Origin: Candidatus Heteroruminococcus faecigallinarum
GTDB taxonomy: Bacteria > Bacillota > Clostridia > Oscillospirales > Ruminococcaceae
Assembly (NCBI GenBank): GCA_904387055.1
Contig: CAJFKV010000005.1
Span: 1-64,000 of the forward strand
DNA length: 64,000 nucleotides
Direction of reading: 5' to 3'
Shown: piece by piece, positions 10,298-17,713 of the stretch
How the letters are laid out: every line of letters starts with the position of its first letter
How positions within the stretch are numbered: the stretch's first letter is position 1
Notes under the pieces: generated by a model
Told to the model about the DNA's origin: nothing
The model's database searches: none
Seen by the model: the letters and a program-made list of their open reading frames with translations, nothing else
Position numbers and translations under genes: made by a program

Positions 10298-11085
10298 GGC
10301 AGATTCTCCTCTTGGTTGAATGAACGGCTGAGGCGGCGGGCAACCTCCAGCACAAACCGCTGGCAGTGCAGGCCGGTCGTCCGGTCGTACCCTTCGCCGT
10401 GAAGCTCGTGATTGGACAGGATCCGAAGGCCCAGGAAGGGAACCCCCAGGCCGGCCGCCACCTGGGCCGCGGCAAAGGTCTCCATCTCCTCCGCCCAGAC
10501 GCCCAGCGTCTCGTGGAGGAAGCGAATCCGGTCCACCTCCCGGTTCCACTGGTCGGCGGTGCCGAGCACCCCTGCTGCCACCCGGCCGGTATGGTGGGCA
10601 GGGGCGGCCTCCAGGGCCGTTTGCAGCAGCTCCCAGTCCCCTTCCAGACGGTAACAGTCCCGCCGCCCTTCCCCAGGGCGGCCGACCGAGACGGGAAAGG
10701 GGGTCCACTGCTCCGGACAGACGCCCGCCCCCCGGTCCCGGTGGGGCGAGGAAAAGGCACCCAGGTTCACCATCACCCAGCCCAGCACCAGGTCGCCCCG
10801 GTGCAGGTCCGGGTGATACCCCCCTGCCGTCCCCTGATTGAGGATGGCCCGGGGGCGGTACCGGCGGACCGCCAGGGCGGTGGCAGCGGCGGCATTGGCC
10901 ATCCCGATCCCGGTTACCGAGACGACCAGCTGCCGGCCCGCCGCCTCTCCCCGGACAAACCGCCAGGCGCCTTCCCACTCCTCCGTTGGGTGGGACAGGC
11001 AGTCGATCAGCCAGTCGGTCTCCACATCCATGGCCCCCTGGATCAGCAGAGGAGCCGCAGGCAGAGCATCCTCCTTCACAGCCAT
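10294..11085 (-). CDS. MTA/SAH nucleosidase-like protein
   Basis: This 263-residue protein is of the nucleoside phosphorylase/hydrolase fold. The patterns VVSVTGIGMANAAAATAL, ILNQGTAGGYHPDL and the acid-containing EEMETFAAAQVAA with LRILSNHE match the 5'-methylthioadenosine/S-adenosylhomocysteine nucleosidase family. These enzymes cleave the adenine from MTA or SAH in the methyl cycle. The protein is somewhat longer than MtnN, which is about 230 residues, so a related purine or futalosine substrate cannot be excluded. It lies 6 bp after the HAD phosphatase and overlaps the lipoprotein start. Confidence 0.75.
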   Translation of the reverse strand: MAVKEDALPAAPLLIQGAMDVETDWLIDCLSHPTEEWEGAWRFVRGEAAGRQLVVSVTGIGMANAAAATALAVRRYRPRAILNQGTAGGYHPDLHRGDLVLGWVMVNLGAFSSPHRDRGAGVCPEQWTPFPVSVGRPGEGRRDCYRLEGDWELLQTALEAAPAHHTGRVAAGVLGTADQWNREVDRIRFLHETLGVWAEEMETFAAAQVAAGLGVPFLGLRILSNHELHGEGYDRTTGLHCQRFVLEVARRLSRSFNQEENLP

Positions 11086-11091
11086 CCCTCC

Positions 11092-11739
11092 TTACCGGGC
11101 AATGGCGTCGTAGAGCTCCTCCGCGCTGTGGCAAAGGGTCTCCACCCCGGCTTCCCGCAGCTTCTGAGGGGTACTGTAGCCCCAGTCCACAATCAGCATA
11201 TCGATGCCGGCGTTGCGGGCGGTGGCCGCATCCACCGGGGAATCCCCGATGTAGACCGCTCCTTCCTTTGGCAGCTGGAACTGTTCCAGAATATGGAGCA
11301 CCATGGCAGGATCCGGCTTACTGGGCCGGTCGTCCTGCTGGCCGTAGGTAAGCTCCACCAGCCCGCCAAAGCAGGACTTCACCAGATTCTGGGTCATCTT
11401 CTCCGGCTTGTTGGTGTTGACGGCGATGCGGATTCCCGCCTCCCGAAGCCGCCGAAGCAGCTCCACCATGCCGGGGAAGGGGGTTCCCCCCTGCTCGCTG
11501 GACCGCTCATACTCCTCCAAAAACCGCCGGTAAACCCGCTCCTCCTCCTCGTCGGAGATATCCGCCGGCAGCGCCCGGTGGATGAGGGGACGGGCGCCGT
11601 TCCCGATGTAGGTTTTTACCTCCGCCAGGGTGTGGGTGGGATACCCGCAGGCCTCCAGCGCCTTGTTGCAGCTGGCGGCAATGTCCACCACCGAATCCAG
11701 AAGGGTTCCGTCCAGGTCAAAAATTGCACATTGTTTCAT
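11092..11739 (-). CDS. HAD-family phosphatase (phosphoglycolate phosphatase-like)
   Basis: This 215-residue protein has HAD motif I (IFDLDGTLLDS), a helical cap, motif II (AVNTNKPEKM), motif III (KPDP) and motif IV (YIGDSPVDAATARNAG). The closest recognised group is the Gph/phosphoglycolate phosphatase subfamily. The real substrate is uncertain because HAD members are broad. It is the second gene of the thioesterase-phosphatase-nucleosidase-lipoprotein operon. Confidence 0.88.
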   Translation of the reverse strand: MKQCAIFDLDGTLLDSVVDIAASCNKALEACGYPTHTLAEVKTYIGNGARPLIHRALPADISDEEEERVYRRFLEEYERSSEQGGTPFPGMVELLRRLREAGIRIAVNTNKPEKMTQNLVKSCFGGLVELTYGQQDDRPSKPDPAMVLHILEQFQLPKEGAVYIGDSPVDAATARNAGIDMLIVDWGYSTPQKLREAGVETLCHSAEELYDAIAR

Positions 11740-11763
11740 CGTCCATTCCTCCCCGGCGGGTTG

Positions 11764-12156
11764 TCAGGCCTTCGGCGCCCGCTTGCCGTTGGTGCGCTGG
11801 AGGAACTTCTCGTTGTTGATGACCGCCCGGGTATGGGTGCCCTGCCCGATGGGGCCGCACTCGTCCTCCGCCCACACCTTGAACTCGATCCGCTTTCCTT
11901 CCCAGGCGGTTACCTGGGCGTAGGCGGTCACCTTCATCCCCATGGGGGTGGCGGAGGTATGCTCCACCTCCACCCGGGTTCCCACCGTCCCCTGGCCCTC
12001 CTCCAGGAGCGGGGCCACACAGGCGGCCGCCGCGTGCTCCATCAGGGCAATCATGCTGGGGGTGGCAAAAACCTCCAGGTCTCCGCTGGCCAGGCTCTTG
12101 GCAATGTTGGTATCGTCTACAACCGTTTCCATCTTGGCGGTTCTTCCAATTTCCAT
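11764..12156 (-). CDS. Hotdog-fold thioesterase (FlK-like)
   Basis: This 130-residue protein resembles the fluoroacetyl-CoA thioesterase (FlK) group of hotdog enzymes. The patterns TPSMIALMEHAAAACV, GTRVEVEHTSATPMGMKVTA and the ending FLQRTNGKR are common in clostridial members annotated as thioesterases. It probably hydrolyses a short acyl-CoA. The start is ATG 12156, behind GGGAGG. A -10 box TATAAT lies about 45 bp upstream. It leads the four-gene operon down to the lipoprotein. Confidence 0.85.
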   Translation of the reverse strand: MEIGRTAKMETVVDDTNIAKSLASGDLEVFATPSMIALMEHAAAACVAPLLEEGQGTVGTRVEVEHTSATPMGMKVTAYAQVTAWEGKRIEFKVWAEDECGPIGQGTHTRAVINNEKFLQRTNGKRAPKA

Positions 12157-12201
12157 GGTGTTTCCTCCCGTTTTGTACAAAATTCTGCTGTTGCAGCTCC
12201 C

Positions 12202-12230
12202 ATTATACTCCTTCCCCCGGGAAAAGAAAA
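12202..12230 (-). promoter_or_regulatory. Sigma-A type promoter of the thioesterase operon
   Basis: A perfect TATAAT (-10, 12202-12207 on the plus strand) has a weak -35 (TTTTCT, 12225-12230) 17 bp away. It lies between the clpC terminator and the thioesterase start. Confidence 0.55.
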
Positions 12231-12231
12231 G

Positions 12232-12276
12232 ACAAAAAGAGCCGCCCGCCGGCAGCAATCCGCGGCCTGCGGGCAG
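12232..12276 (-). terminator. Terminator after clpC-type gene
   Basis: A GC-rich stem (12244-12253 region with 12265-12274) is followed on the minus strand by CTCTTTTTGTCTTTTC. It ends the clpC transcript just before the thioesterase promoter. Confidence 0.7.
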
Positions 12277-12285
12277 GAATCTTCC

Positions 12286-14709
12286 TCATACCGGTACCGG
12301 CTCCACCTTTTCCACCGTCAACCCTCCCTGATTCCAGCCGCAGCGGATCTCCTCCCCCGCCCGCAGCTGGCCGGACAGAATACGGGTCGCCAGGGGATCC
12401 TCCACCTGGCGGCGGACCGCCCGGCGCAGGGGGCGGGCCCCCTGTGCCTTCTCCCGGCAGGCAGCCGCCAGGCCCTGGGCGGTCTTGGAGGAGAAGGCCA
12501 CCCGGATCTCCAGCTTCTCCAGCCGCTGGGCCACCTCTTCCAGCATCATGGCGGCAATACGGGTCAGCTCCGCCGTCCCCAGGCGGTGGAAGAGGATGGT
12601 CTCGTCGATGCGGCCCAGAAACTCGGGCCGAAAGGTCTGGCGCAGCTGGGTCATCACCCCTTCCCGGCTCTTTTCCTCGTCATCCGCCGCCCCAAAGCCC
12701 AGGGCGTGGCACTCGGTGACAAAGCGGGCCCCCACATTGGAGGTCATAATCACCACCGCGTTCCGGAAGCTGGCCTTCCGCCCGTGGGTATCGGTGAGGC
12801 AGCCCTCCTCCATCACCTGGAGAAGCAGGTTAAAAATATCCGGATGGGCCTTCTCGATCTCGTCGAAGAGGACCACCGAGTAGGGCCGGCGGCGGACCTG
12901 CTCGGTCAGCTGGCCGGCATCGTCGTATCCCACATAGCCGGGGGGCGAGCCGGTGAGGCGGGAGACGCTGTGCTTCTCCATATACTCGGACATGTCCAGC
13001 TGGATCACCGCCTCCGGGTCCCCGAAGAGAGCGTCGGCCAGCGCCCGGCACAAGCGGGTTTTCCCCACCCCGCTGGGGCCCAGAAACAGGAAGCTGCCCA
13101 CCGGCCGGCGGGGGTCCCGCAGGCCCACCCGGCTGCGGCGGACCGCCCGGGACACCGCCTGAACCGCCTCCTCCTGGCCGATGACCCACCGGCCCAGCTG
13201 GCTCTCCAGCCCCAGCAGATCCTGGCTTTCCTGGCGGGTCAGCGCGGAGAGGGGCACCCCGGTGGTCCGGGAGACCAGGGCAGTCACATCCTCCCCGGTT
13301 ACAATCCGTTCCCGCCTGCGGTTGCGCAGGGCGGTCTGGGCCGCCAGCTCCCGGCGCTTCTGCTCCAGGGCGGCCCGCAGCATCTCCTCCCCGTCCCCGC
13401 TTTTCCGGCGCAGCTGCCCCTCCAGCCGGGCGCATTCCTGTTCCAGCTGCTCGGTATCCACCTCGGCGGCGTAGCAGCAAAGGCGCACCTGGGAGGCCGC
13501 CTCGTCCATCAGGTCGATGGCCTTGTCCGGCAGGCGGCGGTCGGGCAGATAGCGGACCGACAGCTCCACCGCCCGGCGAATGGCCTCGTCGGTGATCTTC
13601 AGCCGGTGGTGCCGCTCGTACCGGTCCCGCAGGCCGGTGAGGATCGCCACCGTCTGGTCCTGGTCCGGCTCCTCCACCTCCACGCTCTGGAACCGCCGCT
13701 CCAGGGCGCCGTCCTTTTCAATATACCGGCGGAACTCCTCCAGGGTGGTGGCCCCCATCACCTGAAGATCCCCCCGGGCCAGCTGAGGTTTGAGGATGTT
13801 GGCGGCGTCGATGGCGCCCTCGGCTCCGCCGACCCCCACCAGCGTGTGAAGCTCGTCGATAAAGAGGATGATGTTCCCCTCCCGCTTTACCTCCTGCAGG
13901 ATCGACTCCACCCGGCCCTCAAAATCTCCCCGGTATTTGGTCCCGGCAATCATGCTGCACAGGTCCAGGGCCAGCAGCCGCTTGCCCTGGAGGGCGTCCG
14001 GCACCTGGCCGTCGGCCAGGCGCTGGGCCAGTCCCTCGGCCACCGCCGTCTTGCCCACCCCCGCCTCCCCCACCAGGCAGGGATTGTTCTTGGTCCGGCG
14101 CACCAGGATCTGGAGGCAGCGGTCGATCTCCCGCTCCCGGCCGATCACCGGGTCCAGCCGCTTTTCTTCCGCCAGGCGGGTCAGGTCCCGGGAGAACTTG
14201 TCCAGCTGGCGGCTGCTCTCCCGGCGGGCAGGTTCCCCCCGGACCGTCCGGCCGCTCCGCCACTCTTCCCGGGCCGGCGGTTCCGCCTGGCCCCCCATCA
14301 GTCGAATCCATTTGTTGGGGTCGACCCCCATCCCCCGCAGCAGCTCCACCGCGCAACTCTCCTTTTCCCACAGGATCGCCAGCAGAATTTCGTCCAGATC
14401 CGCGGCATGTTTCCCCTGTTGTCCTGCCCACAGGACAGCGTTCTGGAGGATGGCCTGGCTGTGGGAGGTGAGATCCTCCCGGCCCAGCATCCGGCCGCCC
14501 CCTTCCCCCTGGCCGACCCGTTTCAGAACGGCCTGGCGGCAGCGGGCAAAGGAAACGCCCTCCTGTTCCAGGAAAGGGTATCCGGCTCGCAGCAGCCCCA
14601 GCAGCAGATGCTCGCTTCCAATATAGGTGTGCCCCCACAAGCTGGCCAGCATCACCCCCAGCCCCACGGCGTTTCCCGCCCGCGGGGTAAATCCCTGGTA
14701 CCGAAACAT
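12286..14709 (-). CDS. clpC: ClpC-type AAA+ unfoldase
   Basis: This 807-residue protein has an N-terminal Clp repeat domain (IGSEHLLLGLLRAG, ILQNAVLWAGQQG) and a first AAA+ module with GEAGVGKT and FIDELHTLVGVGG. A middle coiled coil follows around the EQLEQECARLEGQLRRK segment. The second AAA+ module has GPSGVGKT, DMSEYMEKHSVSRLTGSPPG, LFDEIEKAH and NVG sensor elements. ClpC unfolds proteins for the ClpP protease. The start is ATG 14709, behind AAGGAGG. An open frame extending further upstream is not coding. No ctsR, mcsA or mcsB lies next to it, unlike in Bacillus. Confidence 0.92.
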   Translation of the reverse strand: MFRYQGFTPRAGNAVGLGVMLASLWGHTYIGSEHLLLGLLRAGYPFLEQEGVSFARCRQAVLKRVGQGEGGGRMLGREDLTSHSQAILQNAVLWAGQQGKHAADLDEILLAILWEKESCAVELLRGMGVDPNKWIRLMGGQAEPPAREEWRSGRTVRGEPARRESSRQLDKFSRDLTRLAEEKRLDPVIGREREIDRCLQILVRRTKNNPCLVGEAGVGKTAVAEGLAQRLADGQVPDALQGKRLLALDLCSMIAGTKYRGDFEGRVESILQEVKREGNIILFIDELHTLVGVGGAEGAIDAANILKPQLARGDLQVMGATTLEEFRRYIEKDGALERRFQSVEVEEPDQDQTVAILTGLRDRYERHHRLKITDEAIRRAVELSVRYLPDRRLPDKAIDLMDEAASQVRLCCYAAEVDTEQLEQECARLEGQLRRKSGDGEEMLRAALEQKRRELAAQTALRNRRRERIVTGEDVTALVSRTTGVPLSALTRQESQDLLGLESQLGRWVIGQEEAVQAVSRAVRRSRVGLRDPRRPVGSFLFLGPSGVGKTRLCRALADALFGDPEAVIQLDMSEYMEKHSVSRLTGSPPGYVGYDDAGQLTEQVRRRPYSVVLFDEIEKAHPDIFNLLLQVMEEGCLTDTHGRKASFRNAVVIMTSNVGARFVTECHALGFGAADDEEKSREGVMTQLRQTFRPEFLGRIDETILFHRLGTAELTRIAAMMLEEVAQRLEKLEIRVAFSSKTAQGLAAACREKAQGARPLRRAVRRQVEDPLATRILSGQLRAGEEIRCGWNQGGLTVEKVEPVPV

Positions 14710-14827
14710 CCCGCACCTCCTTTTTCTATCTTCTAATATAAACCGCCTGACCCGGGATATTCTCAGGAACATCCCTGCGGCCCACTTCATAGGATAGGGT
14801 GAATACATTGATGGGAGGCAACGCCTT

Positions 14828-15016
14828 ATGTGTAACAACAACTGTTTTGGCGGCAATGGTAGCTGGCTGTGGATCCTGATCCTCATCCTGCTGTTCGGCT
14901 TTGGCGGCTGCGGCATGAACACCGGTTGCGGCAACAGCTGCTGCAACAGCGGCAGCTGCAACTGCAACAACGGCTGCACCTGCAGCAACAACTGCTCGGA
15001 CAACTGCTGCTGCTAA
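14828..15016 (+). CDS. Tiny Cys/Asn-rich membrane protein
   Basis: This 62-residue protein starts MCNNNCFGGNG, has a hydrophobic span SWLWILILILLFGFGGCG, and ends in a tail made almost wholly of Cys, Asn, Ser and Gly (for example CNCNNGCTCSNNC). Fourteen cysteines are present. The layout recalls small spore/membrane proteins of the YjcZ kind, but the tail is unusual. The ribosome site GGGAGG lies 9 nt before ATG 14828. It is divergent from clpC and ends at a strong terminator. A sporulation or metal/thiol role is only a guess. Confidence 0.7.
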   Translation: MCNNNCFGGNGSWLWILILILLFGFGGCGMNTGCGNSCCNSGSCNCNNGCTCSNNCSDNCCC

Positions 15017-15044
15017 TCCTTTTCTGCCTCACAGATTGCCAGTA

Positions 15045-15085
15045 AAAAAGGGGAGACGCGGGTTTTACCCGCGTCTCCCCTTTTT
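15045..15085. terminator. Bidirectional terminator
   Basis: A 13-bp stem (15050-15062 with 15068-15080) is flanked by A5 and T5 runs, so it works on both strands. It separates the Cys-rich gene from the convergent TIM-barrel gene. Confidence 0.93.
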
Positions 15086-15110
15086 GGCCGCTGCCGCGCC
15101 GCCGTCGGCT

Positions 15111-15938
15111 TTACCGCAGCTGGCCCATCAGGCAGTTCATATAGCTTTGGAAATGGGAGAAGACGATGCCCGGCTCCTGCAGGTCGGGGCACCACCGCTT
15201 CATCCACTCCAGGCTGATATACCCGTCGTACCCGTTGTCCTCCAGGATTTTCAGGGTGTCCATCACCGGAACGTCCCCATAGCCCATCATCCGGTAGACC
15301 ACCTTGTTGTCCACCATGACCGAATCCTTCACATGGATATACTCCACCCACCGGCCGATGTTGTCGTAGGTTTCCCGGGGGGATTCCCCATGGAAGCGGT
15401 AGGGATGGTGAATGTCCCACAAAACGCCGCTGGTAAGCGGATCGGCCTTCTCCATAAACGCCCGCAGCACCTTGCTGTCACAGAAGACACCGTTGGTCTC
15501 GATGAGGGGCTTGACGCCGGTACCCTTGGCATAGTCGCAGATTTTGGCATAATTCTCGCCGGCCCGGGCAATGTCCGCGTCCTCCGGGGCGGCCACCGGG
15601 GTAATCATCACCCGCACATAGGGCGCCCCGATCTCCGCCGCCAGATCCACGTAGGCCTTGGCCTCCTCCAGATTCTGCTCCTCCATGGCGGGAGAGGCCC
15701 CCGGCTTGCCCAGGCAGGCGCCGGACGTGAGCATGGGGAAGGTCATCTTGGCCGCCTTCATCTGGCGGACCGTCTCCTCCCGGTTGGCAGGCAGAAAGCA
15801 CTTGATGGCGGGGGCAAACATCTCCCCGCCCATGCCGCGGATCTCGATGCCGTCCAGGCCCAGGTCCTTCGCCGCCGCGAAGATTTCATTCCATGTCCAT
15901 CCGGGACAGCCGAGCGTCGAAAATGCGAGTTTCATCAT
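15111..15938 (-). CDS. Xylose isomerase-like TIM-barrel protein
   Basis: This 275-residue protein belongs to the sugar phosphate isomerase/epimerase (AP endonuclease 2) superfamily. Its start is MKLAFSTLGCPGW, and metal-ligand type motifs are visible: GIEIRG, PLIETNG, GVLWDIHHP, YIHVKDS and ISLEWM. Members act on keto-sugars, inositols or similar substrates, and the substrate here cannot be told. It lies 39 bp after the pseudokinase gene on the same strand and may share its transcript. The ribosome site is GAGGG. ATG at 15935 is an alternative start. Confidence 0.82.
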   Translation of the reverse strand: MMKLAFSTLGCPGWTWNEIFAAAKDLGLDGIEIRGMGGEMFAPAIKCFLPANREETVRQMKAAKMTFPMLTSGACLGKPGASPAMEEQNLEEAKAYVDLAAEIGAPYVRVMITPVAAPEDADIARAGENYAKICDYAKGTGVKPLIETNGVFCDSKVLRAFMEKADPLTSGVLWDIHHPYRFHGESPRETYDNIGRWVEYIHVKDSVMVDNKVVYRMMGYGDVPVMDTLKILEDNGYDGYISLEWMKRWCPDLQEPGIVFSHFQSYMNCLMGQLR

Positions 15939-15977
15939 TCATTCCCTCTTTCGCTTATCAATGGGCTATTTGAAAAA

Positions 15978-17669
15978 TCAATCCTCTTCCGGTTCTACCT
16001 CCACCGGCTCCTCGTCCGATTGGGAGGCAGCATTGTCATCCTTGACAAAAAGGGTCACCCGGTCCTGGTACTTGCGGATGGAGGTGCCGGCCCGCTTGTC
16101 GGTGCGCAGGATCACCCCCGACGCCGCGTCGGGATCGTCCACCTCAATCACGTCGTACTGGATCCCCATGGTGGTGAGGGTTTCCATGGCGTATTCCAGG
16201 GTACTGCCCACCAGGCTGGGCATCTCCACCATCTCCGAGCCCTTGCTCACATGAAGGATCAGGTCATCCCCCTTGTGCATCTCGGTCCCCGGTTCCGGCT
16301 CCACCTGGAAGATCACATCCGCCGGGTATTCCTCGTTGTAGTCGGACACCACCTGGATATTGAAATTCTCCGTATATTCGGTATTCTTCTGCACCTCGCC
16401 GATGTAGAACCCCACCAGGGACGGCGACCGGACGATCTCCTCCTGGGAGGCGGAGGATTCCTCCGCCTGGGAGGACGAGGAGGATCCGCCCTGGGTGGGG
16501 AGGATCAGCTCGGAGAGACCTCCCCGCCACAGATAGGTAAAGGCCCCCACGATCAGTACCAAGGTAACCGCCATGGCCAGAACCAGGTACAGGGCGGTGG
16601 AGGATTTCCGGCGGCGGGGCTTGGGGGACGGTTTGGGCGGTTCTTCCTCCCGCCGGGCCGGTTCCGCCAGCTTATCCGCGTCAAAGACAGCGGTATTGCC
16701 GCTGACCGATTCCAGCAGGTTGGCGGTAAACTCGTCGATGGTGCCGGTGCGGTAATCCGCCTGGAGCACCATGGCGGCGCTGAGCGCGTCGGACACCGCC
16801 TCCGGAATGGACGGGTCCACCTGGGCTGCCGGCACCAGGCTGTCTTCCACCAGCCGGTCCATGGCCGGCGGAGGGGCGATCCCGGTGAGGGCCCGGTACA
16901 ACAGGGCCGCACAGCCGTACACATCGGTAAAGGCCCCTACAAAATCGGTGGCGCTGTACTGCTCCGGGGCCGAGTAGCCTGGGAACAGCTCGCAGCCGAT
17001 GGCGCTTCCCTCCCGGCGCAGTGCCTGGGTGGCAAACCCCTGCAGCCACAGCCGCCCGGTGCTGTCGATCAGCACATTCCCGGGACCGATCCCCAGATGG
17101 AGCAGCCCCCGGCTATGTAGGTTGGACAGGCTGGTAAACAGGGGCATAAAGAGCTTTTTGGCCACCGGCCAGCGGAGGGGCCCGCCGCTCCGCTCCAAGA
17201 ACTCCTCAAAGGAGAGGGTCTCCAGGTACTGGAAGACGCCGTACCGGGTGCCCCCCTCCCGCAGGTATCCCACCGGCGGAACCATGGCCTCGGTAACCGG
17301 CTGGGCCGCCAGTTTTTTAATCAGCAGGTCGAACGCCTGGGCGTAATCCTCAAAGTCCTCTTCCTTCCCCTCCAGCACCTGGAGAGAGCGGCCGTCCTCC
17401 CCCCGGCAGGAAAAGGCCCGGGGATAAAACTCCCGCAGGAGCACTTTGCGCTGGTCCACCATGTCGTAGCCCAGATACTCGGCAAACTCCCCATTGGCAT
17501 AACGGAGCCTTCCCGAGAGGAACCGCTCCCCCAGCAGCGTGCCGGGGCGCAGAAAGCCCTCCGGCTGCTGCTCCTGCTCCTCCCGGCTCGCGCCGCAGGA
17601 GGGACAGGGGGCAGATGGGTCCTCCAGCTGCTCCATACAGGCCAAACACAGGTTCTTGGTATCGTCCAT
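15978..17669 (-). CDS. Membrane PASTA-domain pseudokinase
   Basis: This 563-residue protein has a four-Cys zinc ribbon (CLACM and CPSC, residues 8-25), a Ser/Thr kinase-like fold (about 45-330), one membrane helix (about 360-385), a Ser-rich linker and two PASTA domains (about 415-548). The kinase core is dead by sequence. The beta-3 Lys position reads VLLREF. The HRD loop is replaced by HLGIGPGNVLI, so the catalytic Asp is gone. The DFG position reads LQGF. The fold-keeping motifs APEQ and TDVYGCA remain. PASTA domains bind peptidoglycan or muropeptides. It lies 44 bp downstream of the acyl-CoA synthetase. Confidence 0.88.
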   Translation of the reverse strand: MDDTKNLCLACMEQLEDPSAPCPSCGASREEQEQQPEGFLRPGTLLGERFLSGRLRYANGEFAEYLGYDMVDQRKVLLREFYPRAFSCRGEDGRSLQVLEGKEEDFEDYAQAFDLLIKKLAAQPVTEAMVPPVGYLREGGTRYGVFQYLETLSFEEFLERSGGPLRWPVAKKLFMPLFTSLSNLHSRGLLHLGIGPGNVLIDSTGRLWLQGFATQALRREGSAIGCELFPGYSAPEQYSATDFVGAFTDVYGCAALLYRALTGIAPPPAMDRLVEDSLVPAAQVDPSIPEAVSDALSAAMVLQADYRTGTIDEFTANLLESVSGNTAVFDADKLAEPARREEEPPKPSPKPRRRKSSTALYLVLAMAVTLVLIVGAFTYLWRGGLSELILPTQGGSSSSSQAEESSASQEEIVRSPSLVGFYIGEVQKNTEYTENFNIQVVSDYNEEYPADVIFQVEPEPGTEMHKGDDLILHVSKGSEMVEMPSLVGSTLEYAMETLTTMGIQYDVIEVDDPDAASGVILRTDKRAGTSIRKYQDRVTLFVKDDNAASQSDEEPVEVEPEED

Positions 17670-17713
17670 CGTCGGTCATTCACTCCCGAAGGGGACGGCG
17701 GCCGTCCTTCCGG

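Noticed and set aside
10366..14736. A 1456-residue plus-strand open frame
   Set aside because: It is antisense to the nucleosidase, phosphatase, thioesterase and clpC genes and crosses their promoters and terminators.
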